Shown: one piece after another, positions 23,505-34,435 of the stretch
How the letters are laid out: each line of letters begins with the position of its first letter
Position numbering within the stretch: position 1 is the stretch's first letter
Source: Dromiciops gliroides
Taxonomy: Eukaryota; Chordata; Mammalia; Microbiotheria; Microbiotheriidae
Reading direction: 5' to 3'
Assembly (NCBI RefSeq): GCF_019393635.1
Contig: NC_057864.1
Location: forward strand, 468,766,617 to 468,830,616
DNA length: 64,000 nt
Notes under the pieces: generated by a model
What the model was told of the DNA's origin: nothing
The model's input: only the letters and a program-made list of their open reading frames with translations
The model's database searches: none
Translations under genes and position numbers: made by a program

Positions 23505-23900
23505 AACGAAGTGCAGCATATAGCATATGAATGTAATGGAATATCATTGTGTCGGAAGAAATAGAGAATGAAGTGAGCCAGGAGAACAACATATAGGAGG
23601 ACAGCAACATTGTAAAGAAAAACAACTTGGAAAGCCTTAAGAACTCTCAGCTCACTGGTGAGCCACCTCAGGAGTGAGAAGGCAGGCTGCCCACCCCACC
23701 CTTGGCTGAGGAATGATGGGACACAGAGGGCAACACAGCTCTGTCACAGCCACTGGGTAGATCCACTTTGCTTGACTACACTTGCTAGTTAAGAGGTTTT
23801 CTTTCTCTTTCTTTTAGTTTTTAACAGAGTTGAGGAGTTTGGGGGAAGAGGTGGTTAGCAATGGTGATGCCTCACATGGAAGACGACTGAAAAGTAAGCG
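23505..23900 (+). repeat. L1 3' region
   Basis: TGTAATGGAATATCATTGTG and GAAGTGAGCCAGGAGAACAA match the marsupial L1 3' part. Decayed. Confidence 0.6.
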
Positions 23901-23930
23901 TTTGGAAAGGTAGATGGAGACTGTATTACA

Positions 23931-23952
23931 CACAGACACACACACACACACA
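23931..23952 (+). repeat. (CA)n microsatellite
   Basis: Dinucleotide run near the end of the L1 fragment. Confidence 0.85.
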
Positions 23953-24244
23953 TATTTCTAAACAAGCAGAGTGAAATGGAGACTATGGTTTGGTATAGAA
24001 TCCTCTTTTTGAGTTCTGCTCTGTTTACAGAAATCTTTTTGTATGCATGTTCTAAGTTCAGAATTTCTTAAATTTGAAAAGCAAGAAGACAAAAGAGAAA
24101 AATGTTTTCGACTCCCGGCTTCAGATGCCTGTTATCAAAAAATGTTTTTATGTGACCAAGACCAATTAAAAAGTTAACCTGTAGACATAACGCATCACAA
24201 ATGGGCATTTCTATATGGAAATAGAATAAAGTTCATGATCTTGC

Positions 24245-24408
24245 TTATGTTATTTACCAAGACTCTGTTTGCCTCAGTTTCCTCATGTGTAAAAATAAGC
24301 TAGAGAAGGAAATGGCAAACCACTCCAGCATCTTTGCCAAGAAAAACCCCAAATGAGGTCAGGAAGAGTTGGACATGACTGAAAACTGACTGAACCACCA
24401 CCACCAAA
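24245..24408 (+). repeat. Mar1-type CORE-SINE, 3' part
   Basis: Contains GCCTCAGTTTCCTCATGTG, GAAATGGCAAACCACTCCAG and GACATGACTGAAAACTGACT. The 5' head is missing. Confidence 0.7.
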
Positions 24409-24862
24409 ATCAAGTCCACTGCACAGTATGAGAAAAGTAGTTTCATTTAAATACATACTTATTTAAGTTGTAAAATGTAAAAACAAGCGTACCCCCCCCA
24501 AGCAATCCTTTCACAGTGTGGTGCCAAAACTCAAGGAGTGCAAGCATATGAATAGTTTGCATAAGAGTCTAATTTAGACAGTCTCTTTGGTCTAAGGGAT
24601 ATTTTAAATATTGGGTAAGTAAGTCTTGACAGTGTGATCCTGACATTTCACAACCAAACTTGACTAGGTCCAGGTGACCTCAACATTTTGGTTTAATATT
24701 TCCTTATAAGCAAAAGCAGAGAAAAATTAAGCAAATTAAAGCGACTACTGCTATTCATCATAAGAAAACACAAATAGGCCAAAAATATCGATAGTATTTC
24801 TTTTGCTCTTCCATGAAATTCCTATTCCAACACCTCAACTAGGGTCTGCAGGTGACCTCATG

Positions 24863-25005
24863 CCAGGGGTCCTTAACCTTTTGTGTGCCTTAGACCCCTC
24901 AGGCAGTGGCTGGTGAGACCCACTGATCCCTCAGAATAAGGTTTACAAATGCTTCAAATAAAACGTACATAGTATTATTGCAAAAAAAAGCCCAAGTCCA
25001 TTAAA
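24863..25005 (-). repeat. hAT-like element relic
   Basis: Starts GGGGTCCTTAACCTTTTG. The body matches the reverse complement of 51100-51262. Confidence 0.5.
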
Positions 25006-25204
25006 AGAGTTATTATACATATATGTGTGTGTATATTTTTCTTAAAGTCACGTACCTGGAGCACAGAGAACTACTCTGCTTCTGTTTTCTAAATCTATGT
25101 GCCCATGAACACACAAGCTTTTGCAGATCCTACCAAGTTGGGAAACTGATGGCATTTACTTAGGATTAAATAACAAACCCTCAAAGGAAAATGCGGCCAA
25201 TTCA

Positions 25205-25325
25205 GTGACAAGGTCTGATTTTGAGCAAGTCCCTTCATTTCATTGAGCCTCAATTTCCTTATCTGTCAAATAAGAGCACTGGACCAAGTGACATTCAGAC
25301 TCTAAATTCATGACCCCATGATATC
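25205..25325 (+). repeat. MIR-type SINE fragment
   Basis: MIR 3' half: GAGCCTCAATTTCCTTATCTG. Confidence 0.6.
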
Positions 25326-26084
25326 AAGCCACTCTACTCCTCTTCCCATCAAACACAAACAGGCCAAAATATTGACAGTGTTTCTTTTACTTTTCCACAA
25401 AAATCCTACTCCAAGGCCTCAATCATGGTCTGAATCACTGGAAGTCATGTCATGCATTCATTAAAAATGAACAATATATAACCTGATAATGTATCTACAT
25501 CAATTTCTTACCCTGCCAGTATCTCTGACCATTCTCCTAGGAGCAACAACGTAAAATAAATGTAAAAGCACCTTACAAGTTACCATCCTGAGGAGAGACA
25601 GAAGAACATCCACCTCCCTCCCCCCTCATAAAACCCATCTGTCCTAAACTTTCACCAGACTACTTTTCAATGGCACACACACTCTCCAAACATGCTATAC
25701 TTCCTTTTCATGGTAAATAAGGTCAAGTTTCACTATTTCATCTCAATCAACCTGTCCATTAAATTAATCCACGCATACCCTAGAACCACAGCAAAATGGA
25801 AAACCCCTTTTAGAAATCACCACCAAATTTATTCTTTGTGTAAATCCAAATGTTTAAAATAATTTGCTTAAATGAGTGAGACAGTATCTAAGGGGACTAC
25901 GGTACCAGGAGGACAAGAAAAGAATAAGAAAAAAAGCCTCCTACTGGATTTAATTTTCCATACACTGAATGGGAGGTTAAAATATACCATTTCCTCAATA
26001 AGTTACACTGATTTTTTTATGTCTAATGATTCCTCTAAAAACACTTCGATTCTGTTTTATCTGTTCAATAGTCAATAAGCTTTT

Positions 26085-26500
26085 TCCTTGTCTGCCAGGT
26101 ACCAGGTGCTAAGGACGGAGACAAACATGAAACAGGCTCGCCCTTCACGATCTTCTATCCCAGTAGGGAAGCAACCAAATAGAAATACAAGATACAAGAT
26201 AGAACTTGATACACTTTCACACAGCAAACATATACAAAGCAAATCAAAGAAACGGGAGGGGGATGGATACACTGGGAATCCAGGGCTATCAGGCTAGGCA
26301 GGCCTGTGGAGTAGGTGGCCTCTGAGGGGCATCCTGAAAGACGTTAGCAAAAGGAGGCAAGGGTGCAAAGGCCTGGAGGCAGATGTTGGAATGTCTACAG
26401 GGACCCAGTTTGCTCAGAACCAAGGACAGGTGAAGATGAACAATGAGCAAGAGGCCCACAAAGAAAGGTAAGCTGAAGCCAGGCCGGAAAGGACAGTATT
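26085..26500 (+). repeat. Ancient mammal-wide repeat
   Basis: It carries CTGCCAGGTACCAGGTGCTA, then the later segment GTGCAAAGGCCTGGAGGCAG, in the same order as at 46045-46530. Family not assigned. Confidence 0.5.
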
Positions 26501-26504
26501 TTAC

Positions 26505-26700
26505 AACTATAACTTTGCTTACTTGTTCAAACAATTCCGAGAATGGTAGAACCTGAAAACAGCTTCATCTGGTTCAACTCCTTCATCAGAGCGATGAGGA
26601 ACCCAAGACTCAGAGAGGTCTGGGTAACTGCCCAGGAGTATTTGGCCATGAAGTAGCCAACCAGAACCAACAACTCCTACTTCCATTCTCCTACGATTCC
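26505..26700 (-). repeat. MIR-type SINE
   Basis: Reverse MIR pattern (GATGAGGAACCCAAGACTCA, GAGAGGTCTGGGTAACTGCC). Confidence 0.5.
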
Positions 26701-27479
26701 ACATTGCCCTGACAAATAAGTGTAAAAATGAACAGAAAGCTCTTCTGATTCATTTGGAAGTATGTTAGTTAATATACTGGACACAGGAAAACTGCATGCT
26801 TTGTGAATGAAAATCTGCAGGGCACTGAACCATATCCCTTTTCCTCCCCTAAAGCCCTGGTCCCTTCAATAGCCACCAGTGTAACTTTGCAGAATGTAAA
26901 TTAATGTTACTAACAAATGATTAGTGGAAAGGTAATGCTGTTAATAATAGAATTCTAAAGAAATGTGGGATTCTTGATTGGAACAGTTAGATGAGTCCAA
27001 GTTCAGTTCGATTTCAGAAACCTTTGCAAAGTGTTTATTCCACTACAGCACCCTACAAACAGATAGAAGGACCTAACCAAACCAACCCTTGGCATTTCAT
27101 GATCGGTCCTACAGATCCCACCACTATCACGGTGGCAAGCTCCCGCAGCTGAGAGAGCAACAAGAGGAAACGTACATATCTTTGGTATAGACTCTTGGTA
27201 AACATTGCTGACAGACAGGATACAGAACTACACCACTCCGCTACATCTCCACTAAATCCATACTTAGGATCTGTTTCTACTGCTTTCCAGTTAATCGTAT
27301 TCTTTTCTCACACCCAGACAAAACTGTGTTTCTCAATTGTAGGTTTCTCAATCTCCTCTCTCATCCAAAAAAGAAGAAGCTGCACTCACTGACCTGAGAC
27401 AAAAATGTTAAAGGGGAAAAGAGAATATACTGGGTTCCCTGGATCCTGAAGACTAAAAGCTCCTAGAAGCGAAATAGTA

Positions 27480-27780
27480 GCTGGACTTAGACGTCTAAAG
27501 ATCTAGGTTCAAAACGTGACTCAACTTGTTTCCTGCGTGACCTTGGGCGAGTCCCTTCCCTTCATCGGACCTCAGTTTCCTCATGTGCAAAATGACTGAT
27601 CAGAAAACAGGGCCCTTTCCACTCTAAATCTAAGATCCTATGACCTTCGTGATCTTGGGCAAGTCCTTGGCCCCTCTCTGGGCCTCAGTTTCCCCGCACC
27701 CCTGTAAAGTGAGGGGGTTGGGTACCGATGATCTCTACGGTCATCCCTGACCCCTCTCGTAGCCTCAGTTCCGACCCCGT
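27480..27780 (+). repeat. Two MIR copies at the CpG-island edge
   Basis: The first copy is at 27480-27640 (CGTGACCTTGGGCGAGTCCC, CCTCAGTTTCCTCATGTGC). The second is at 27641-27780 (CGTGATCTTGGGCAAGTCC, CCTCAGTTTCCCCGCA). Both are GC-shifted relative to other MIRs in the window. Confidence 0.7.
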
Positions 27781-28131
27781 GTCCCCCCGGCCAGCCTTAA
27801 AGTGATGGGGCCGGTCTACGGGGTCCCGGGCAGCTCGGCCGTTTCTGGCCGCCTTTGTATCTTTGACCAGGCGGGCCCGGGGCAGCGCCCAGGTAGAGTC
27901 CGTTGGGGGAAAGGCTCGCCCCGCCCGGGCTCCCAGCCCCGGGGTCGGCCGCATCATCCCCCCCGCCGGGGCCGAAGAGGTGGGGGAGGGGGGCGCCGGG
28001 GCCCTTCACGTGCTGCTCCCCCTCCCGCCCCGGCCCTGCAGGGCTCCCTCCCCGGGGCCCAGCCGCACGCACGCACGCGCGGCTCCCGCGACACCCCCCC
28101 CCTACGACACGACGGCCCGGGGCCTACTCAC

Positions 28132-28430
28132 CGGCGGCGGGGCGGCGGGAGGGAGCGGCCCCCCGGGCAGGCGGGCCGGAGCACGGCGAGGGGTCGGCGC
28201 GGCGGGCGGGCGGGCCGGGGCACGGTGGGGCAGGGCGAGCGGGGCGGCGGGCGGGCGGGGTCCCCGCGGCCCCTCGGCGGGGCCGGCGCGTGCGCTCGCC
28301 TATCACTCGTGTCGCCGCCGCGGCTGCGGACCCCGCTGCTGCTGTCGTAGCTGTCGCCGCTGCCGCCGCCGCCGCCACCGCCGCGGGCCCTGCTGCTCCG
28401 CCAGAGCGGCCGCCATCTTGAGTGCGCCCC
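28132..28430 (-). other. NCOR1: Probable non-coding first exon of NCOR1
   Basis: On the minus strand a GC-rich leader starts around 28425-28430, runs through an AAGATGGCGGC element, and ends at 28132 with a very strong donor (GTGAGTAGG from 28131 downward). In mammals NCOR1 (nuclear receptor corepressor 1) lies head-to-head with PIGL and begins with an untranslated exon. The assignment rests on that gene order and on this exon's position and strand, because there is no protein to compare. The first coding exon was not found in 1-28131 and would lie beyond the window. The start is estimated from the YY1-type motif, which usually sits just downstream of the transcription start. The exon also holds a GCC-rich tract (28360-28385). 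Confidence 0.6.
28303..28416 (-). other. Candidate upstream ORF in the NCOR1 leader
   Basis: An ATG at 28416-28414 (context AAGATGG, A at -3 and G at +4) opens 37 codons (starting MAAALAEQQGPRRW, then Arg/Gln-rich) and stops at 28305-28303, inside the inferred exon. The ATG overlaps the YY1-type motif, so whether it is translated depends on the exact transcription start. Function unknown. Confidence 0.4.
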
Positions 28431-29491
28431 TCCCCCCGCGCCGGCCGCCGCGCTGGCCCCGCCCCCGCCGCGTCGGCCCCGCCCCCTTCCGGGGCGTGGG
28501 GGCGCTCCCCCCACTCCGCTGTCCCTCCCGCTCGTAGGCTCGCGGCGCCGGCCTCGCGCTGACCCGCTCGTTCCCCTCCCCCTTCCCCCCCTCACCCCGG
28601 CCCAATCTCCAGGCCGGGGGCTACACGTGGGGAGCTCCGGGCTGCCCCGGGGCTTACCCACCTGCTCCGCTTTCCACTTGGTCCCCGTGGGTCGCCTTTC
28701 GGGTGCCCCGAGGGGCCTGCTCCCGTTCCCCGGGCTCGAGGCCGCCTGGCAGACTTTCCCCGGCGTCAGGCTGCGGGGCGGGATCAGGGCCGAGCGGCGA
28801 CCGGGCTGCCCAGACTGGGTCCCCGAGGGCAGCCCCCCGCGCGTGGCCGTCTAGGCAAATGCCGGCGCCCACGTCGTGCCCACACCATGCTTTCCTCTCC
28901 CTACTCCTGCCCGGCTTGTGAACGCGACCCAAAGGGAGCCGGCCGGGACGGCATCGGGCCGAGCCTCGAGAGCCAGGAGCGGCGGTCCGACCGCGACCCA
29001 CCCGGGATCGTGGGTCCCCGAGAGGTGCCTCGAAGGGAACAAAAAGGAGGGAGCGGCGGCCCGGGCGGTCCTGCTCGGGACCTGGGGGCTACTCTCGACA
29101 CGTCTAGTGGGAAACACGTTGCACTGAAACCGAAGGAAAGGGGTGGACGGGGAAGGCGGGGCCAGGCGTCCAGGCTGCCTGGAGGGAGCTCAAGGAGCGG
29201 GCTAGAAGCGAGGGAGGCCGCCCCGGAGCGCAAGCGGGGAAGCCGGGGAGCCCAGGGAAGGGGACACGCGGAGCGGTTTCAAACGAAGGCAGAGCAGCTC
29301 AGCCGGGAGCCTGGGACAGAGGCTGCTTCCACTGCCGGCCGGGGCGGGGCCGGAGAAACTGACACCTGCCGGGCCCGCGCAAGGAGGGACGCTCTGCGCA
29401 GGCGGGCTGGCGGGCGGCCCCGCGGACGGGCGGAACTCGCCTTCCGCAGGGTCCCGTTTCCGGTGGGTCCCTTCCGGCAGCCGGCGTCGCC

Positions 29492-29744
29492 ATGGCGCTG
29501 CCGGTCGCACCGCTGCTGGCCATCTCGGCCGGCTTTGGGCTGTGGCTGCTCTGGGCTTGGGCCTGGGCCTGGGGCTGCTCCGGGTGGACGCGGGGTGTGG
29601 GCGGGGAGCTGGGACGGGAGGGGTCCGGGAGGAGGGCCCTGCTGGTGACGGCGCACCCGGACGACGAGGCCATGTTCTTTGCCCCCACGCTCCTGGGCCT
29701 GACCCGGCTGAGGTACCGGGTCTCCCTGCTCTGCTTCTCTGCAG
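29492..29744 (+). CDS. PIGL: PIGL exon 1 (GlcNAc-PI de-N-acetylase, N-terminal part)
   Basis: It encodes residues 1-84 and the first base of codon 85. PIGL removes the acetyl group from N-acetylglucosaminyl-phosphatidylinositol on the cytoplasmic face of the ER, the second step of GPI-anchor synthesis. Residues about 6-28 form one hydrophobic anchor rich in Trp, Leu and Ala. The family's zinc-binding motif HPDDE lies at residues 55-59, within [21 protein letters not shown], followed by [12 protein letters not shown]. That block is typical of mammalian PIGL. The start is chosen because GCCATGG is a strong context and the length before HPDDE fits a single anchor plus linker. The exon ends GCAG|GTAGGA, phase 1. 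It lies in the CpG island, with ETS-type sites 15-35 bp upstream of the ATG. Confidence 0.95.
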
Positions 29745-29898
29745 GTAGGAGGCCTCGGGCGGGCAGGGACGGGACGGGGAGCAAAGCGCAGCTGCTCCCG
29801 CGAGCCGAGGCATCCGGGAACTGCGGGGGGCGGGGGGAGCCGGGAGCCTTCCCGCGTGGGGCCGGGGACGCGGAGGAGGAACCGGGGCAAGGCCCCGT

Positions 29899-29925
29899 AA
29901 TAAAGTGTGTGCACTGGAGCCTGTC
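29899..29925 (+). terminator. Candidate intronic poly(A) signal
   Basis: A canonical AATAAA (29899-29904) is followed at once by GTGTGTGCACTGG and then CTGTCTCTTT, a plausible GU/U-rich downstream element. It lies 155 bp inside PIGL intron 1, near the edge of the CpG island. Use is not shown. Confidence 0.35.
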
Positions 29926-30072
29926 TCTTTCGGCCTTATTCATTGTAGGCGCCCCGGGTACTGGGGCATAGCCCCTGCACGCTCCCCACGCAGGCCCGGG
30001 CCCTGGCGCCTTTGGATGAGCCCCCTCCGTGAGGAAACAGGTTAGAACGAAGAGCCTGGAGCTGGACAGAGT

Positions 30073-30093
30073 GTGAGTGTGTGTGTGTGTGTG
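30073..30093 (+). repeat. (TG)n microsatellite
   Basis: A short TG run in PIGL intron 1. Confidence 0.85.
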
Positions 30094-30389
30094 TACACAG
30101 CCCTACTCATAGCTATACCAAGTATACTAAGTATTAAAAACAAACCACTGTGAAACCTGTGAGGCTTTTAAATATCTGATTCCCTTTGAAAGATCTCTAT
30201 AGATATCCGATACATTGTGCATTTAGTGTCCCGAAGACACGGTCACTTATTACACGGAGTCGTATAATCAGATAGCTGGTCCTGTTTGGCTGCTGTCTGA
30301 CTCAGTCCAAGGTCTGCTGAAGTAATGAAAGTTTAAAGCTAAATAGGGTTGGCCTTATGGATTCAGACGCCACAGAACACTCCAGAACT

Positions 30390-30480
30390 CTGAGAGCCGG
30401 GACTGGTTATTGCCTTTTTTGGTAAGAACCCTAGTGCTTAGAACAGTGCCTGACACGGAATAAACACTTAAATACTTCTT
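30390..30480 (+). repeat. L2-like 3' end
   Basis: Contains GAACAGTGCCTGACACGG and AATAAACACTTAAATACTT. Confidence 0.5.
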
Positions 30481-32984
30481 GACTCTCCAACTGATCTACT
30501 CCAACCTCCTCATTCTGAGAGGCCAATACAGTGGAAATTACCCAGGAGTATAGTAAATTGAGTACTACGTTATAATTAAAAACCATGCCCTCTGTCTCCA
30601 TATCCACTGTTCTTACCACACCTTCCTGTCCAAATTGAATATTATATTCCTTAGCTATCCTTAGACTGAAGCAGATGTCCCTTGAACAGTGGTTTCTGTT
30701 AGTGACCTAAGAACCCAAAAGAAGTAATCCATTATTGTATTATTATGATGATTTATTTATTTAACAGTTCAGTTTGTTTGAGATACTACAAGAGAAATCT
30801 TGTTGTGATGTTAAATTCATACCTATTCACTCTGACCAAGGCAAAACTACCATAAGAATATGGGACCTAAAATCAGATTTACACTTTATGAAAATGTTTA
30901 TCTTCAAGAGTAGTGAGTCTTTGTAAACAAATCAAGGTATTTAATGAATAGTTCAACTAAACCAGTTGAAACATTTTTTTTTTCAAATTCCAAACTGATT
31001 GCTGGCCAATTTGAGAAGTTCCCTTTAAAACAAAATGAATCTTAACCTAGATAAACCTTCAGTATATGTGCAAAGTTAAGCCTTGGATTTATGATCAAAT
31101 CTAGAAAGGATTTCCAAACTGAAAGGGGGTTTTGGAAACCATCTAACCCAGACCCCTGTAATTAAACAAAAGAAATCAGGCCAACTGATGTGCTCCTCTA
31201 CACAAGTGGTGGCAGCAGGTCCTTGAGTGGAAGTGCAACAACTCAGGTTTTCAGTCTGATATCCATTCCTCTCAAATTTTTTTTTTAATTATCCGAGTAA
31301 TTTATAATTAAACTTTATGATAATCTCATTTTAAGATATCCTGACTAGCTTAGTTTTGGTTTTAATCATTTTAATAGCAAAGTCAACTCTCCAGTATCTT
31401 TGCTGAAAGACTGAAACAATCATGTTAAGGTTACCCCCAAATTATTTCTTATTGGCATTTGGAATAAGTTATGTGATCATGGTGAGGGAGGGGACAAGGG
31501 AAAGAAGATTATTTTCCTGTGTGTTTTGTTTTAATACATTTTAAAGTTAGCTCATATTTCTTCTTGGCCCATAATACCTAATTAGAAGGAGATTATTAAA
31601 AAAATGTAGTGCACATGGATAATGTATGGCTAGATTGTTTTGTGGACTTGATTCTAACATTGTTATCCAAATAATACCATGTTAGTGCCATTAAGGTTAA
31701 TTAACCTTTTCAGTGACTGGCATGTGCCTTGTCTATGATTCCTTTAGCTCTCTCCTATTGTTAATCTTTTCACAAATGTGTCCTCTATAAACTAAATGTT
31801 TAGCTCCTGTGGAATAAGTGTTCTTTGATCCTAACAATGTCCAGACCTTAGGTGCTCAGATCTATAGTAGATATCTGTTGAAATATTAATAACTTCATCT
31901 CACCATCTTATGGATTCTATAGACCATTCTACTTATCCAATATAATTTCCTTAAAGAACCTTCAAAAAAAATCTTCACTAGTTTCCTTAGAATTGAAATC
32001 TACAGAGAGATTAGATTAAATACACACACATTATCAATACATCTTCAAACTGTATTGTCTATTTCAACTCAGTATCAAAAATAGTTGCTTTTCTTCCTCT
32101 CTTCTCCATCCCCAACAATTTATGGTATCTAAGGATTTCTGGCGTGTTTCCTGTTATATTGTAGATGCTGACAAGTCTATCTTATTAACAAATGTATAAA
32201 TTGGTATTATTTTAATAGAAATAATACCCTTCCTCCTGGTCTTTTGTGGTTGTTGGTTTTGTATCTGTATAGCCTATTACAGTAACATTTGTGCTAGATT
32301 CCCAAACAATTTTTATTTTGATTAAAAGAGCAATTTTACATATGTGTAATGGCCAAGAAATGACCCGAATAGTGTTTCCATTGACAAATTACCCTATTAG
32401 GCTCCCTGGTTTTTACCCAGAGAACCAGGCGGGAGGAAGGAAGGGGCTAAGTTCCTACTGTGTTGATCTGATGAGTAGAATCAGCCCTGGCGCAATTAGA
32501 AGGCCAGATTCTATCGATTTTGTGCTCTTTGAGCTGTGATCTTGGACCTCTAAGGTCTCGTCTGGCTCCTTCAAAACAAAGACAAATTGACAATTCAATA
32601 ACAAACAATGTAAAAACCATTGCTTAAAAAAAAGTCAAAATATTGCTAACTGATTTGAATATATGGCTGCATTGTTTTCCTCTGTCAGCATACAATATCT
32701 ATAGCATTGCCAGATTGTTCTCTCATAGATGAAAAATAAAAGATGGGTGTTCAATTTGGCAAAAGTTATGTTGCTTGTTATTATAAACGTGCTTTGTACC
32801 ACCAAGTTGGAAGAGGAAATGAAGGCTATCCCAGGAGAAAATGGAAAAGCCATAAGAAATTAAATTCCACATGGTCTTGATTCCACAATGCTTGTGTGTA
32901 TATATTTGGATTTTTAAATAGGAGCTTTGTGTCAGACAACTCGTGATCACAAACAATTGTGTCTAAGATTAGTTGATTTTATTC

Positions 32985-33110
32985 ATCAGAAGCCATTATT
33001 TCCTACCTAATTGTACATGGTACTGTGTTAGGTGCTGTCCAAAGTGAATCAAATGAACCAACCTCAATTCCTGTCCTCTAAGCCTATTATCTGAGAATTG
33101 CTAACTCTCA
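32985..33110 (+). repeat. Ancient mammal-wide repeat, 5' part
   Basis: Contains ATGGTACTGTGTTAGGTGCT and TCAATTCCTGTCCTCTAAGC, the same layout as at 2588. Confidence 0.4.
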
Positions 33111-33814
33111 CCCGTCCCCAAAGTTCAGTGCAGTTTGCTTCGTGTTAGGTTTTTCTTTTGGATTCTCTCCATGTTCCCCCAAACTGAGATAAAATTTTCA
33201 GAGTTTCCTGACTGAGAAAAGGAAAGGGGAAGGGGAAATGTGCTATACATGTTCTTCTAACTTAAGGAGCTCCCAGTCCTGACACTGTGTAGTTAACGCA
33301 GGGTCTTGGGCACATCAGCCCTAGGCTTCCCTAGCATCGCTCTAACTTTTCACATCATCAAAGGGCAGGTATACATTGTGCGGTGTGATGTAGAATCCTC
33401 TTTAACAGCAGTTTGTGGATATGACTTAAGATATAAGCCCCCCTCCAAAAAAAAAAGAAAGAAAAGAATAGGCTACATTTTCCAAAGGTCAAAAACCTAT
33501 AGCACCCACATAGGATGATGTTGCCAATTTTCAGATTCAGTCTTCTTATAGAATCTAATGTACTGATCTAAGGCTTGATCTTTAAGGTCCCTTCCAGACC
33601 TAAATCGGTGAGGTGAACCCATGATCTCACTATACCCTTACCCTCATTCAGCAAAGCCTCCCATGCCCTGCCTTGGAGATACAAAGACAAAAACAACACT
33701 CCTGGCCCTTGAAGAGCTTCCCTGCTCTTTAAGGTAGAGACAGCGTGTACATGGATAAATCAATAGAAGAGACAAGGCTTGGCATTTCCCTGATAGAGGG
33801 GGTGCCCAGGTGAG

Positions 33815-34000
33815 GAAACCATATCTACACAATGCTTGCCAACACCATCTGCAAAAGGGAGGTCATCTTAGAAAGTGATGTAGAGCAAGGAGAGGTTAAC
33901 AGCTTGTCTCGGATCACACAGCTAACTTGCATCACAGGCAGGGCTTCAACCCAAGTTTTTGTGCTTCTGAGGCCAGTGCTCTGTCCACTACAAGCCAACA
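33815..34000 (-). repeat. MIR-type SINE
   Basis: Reverse MIR core: GAGAGGTTAACAGCTTGTCTC, GATCACACAGCTAACTTGC and GCCAGTGCTCTGTCCACTAC. Confidence 0.65.
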
Positions 34001-34149
34001 AAGATGCCTCCTGCAAAATGGATGCTGAGTGAGTGTATGTGTGTGCATGCATACACATGTGCCTAGTCAACTAAAGCATATCAGTGCCAAAGACAGGTAT
34101 GAAATGTTCTGCAGTCCTTCACTATGAGATGGCTTACTTTAATCTTTTA

Positions 34150-34330
34150 TTACAAAGTTATAATGATTTCCCCATACAGTTGATCATCACAACCCTTTGG
34201 GACAGGAAATGAAGGAGCATCCCTATTTTATACACAAGGAAACTAATGCCCCTAAAAGGCGAGGGGCTTGCCCAGAATCACCAGCAAGGTGTCGTAGTGA
34301 CAACGTGATGTGGAACCGTTGTCCTTGGTC
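34150..34330 (-). repeat. MIR-type SINE
   Basis: Reverse MIR pattern: CACAAGGAAACTAATGCCCC, GGGGCTTGCCCAGAATCACC. It ends about 100 bp before PIGL exon 2. Confidence 0.6.
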
Positions 34331-34435
34331 TGAACTTTCTCGCAGCCTTCTGTCGTGATCACAAAGATGGCCTAAAAGCCACCCCCTATCTCTAATGTGA
34401 TATAAACCTGCCCTTGATTTATTTGTTATCCCTAG

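Larger units (their letters stand above)
1..28131 (-). other. Inferred NCOR1 intron 1
   Basis: If the minus-strand donor at 28131 is used, everything to the left is intronic for NCOR1 or lies beyond its next exon. I searched it by eye for a Ser/Gly/Tyr/Pro-rich first coding exon of NCOR1 and saw none. It is mostly SINE, MIR, L1 and L2 sequence. Unlabelled stretches between the listed repeats hold nothing I can identify. Confidence 0.5.
27781..29850. promoter_or_regulatory. CpG island / divergent NCOR1-PIGL promoter
   Basis: A sharp rise in G+C and CpG compared with the AT-rich flanks. Visible motifs: E-boxes CACGTG at 28007-28012 and 28624-28629; GC boxes CCCCGCCCCC at about 28457 and 28476; a YY1-type AAGATGGCGGC on the minus strand at 28410-28420; an NRF1-like TGCGCAGGCGGG near 29394; two ETS-type TTCCGG sites at 29457-29462 and 29472-29477 just before the PIGL ATG. 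No TATA box was seen for either gene. The head-to-head arrangement with about 1 kb between the inferred starts fits a shared housekeeping promoter. The motif roles are inferred. Confidence 0.85.
29745..34435 (+). other. PIGL: PIGL intron 1
   Basis: The intron is 4,691 bp, with donor GTAGGA at 29745 and acceptor TTATCCCTAG ending at 34435. It holds an AATAAA at 29899, a (TG)n run at 30073-30093, an L2-like end at 30390-30480, ancient repeats at 32985-33110 and 33640-33790, and two MIR copies near 33.8-34.3 kb. The rest (about 30.5-32.9 kb) is AT-rich and shows nothing I recognise. It contains no short SINE. Confidence 0.9.

Noticed and set aside
1..28131. First coding exon of NCOR1 on the minus strand
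   Set aside because: No matching coding block seen. A long first intron is plausible, but this could not be tested without a search.
28640..28665. Alternative minus-strand donor (GCAG|GTGGGT)
   Set aside because: A fair consensus, but no supporting exon or start signal is visible upstream of it.
27802..29943. Several long open frames on both strands (up to about 250 codons) in the CpG island
   Set aside because: High G+C removes stop codons. The frames are Pro/Gly/Arg/Ala-rich, overlap each other on both strands and match no family. Only the PIGL exon 1 frame has recognisable protein and splice sites.
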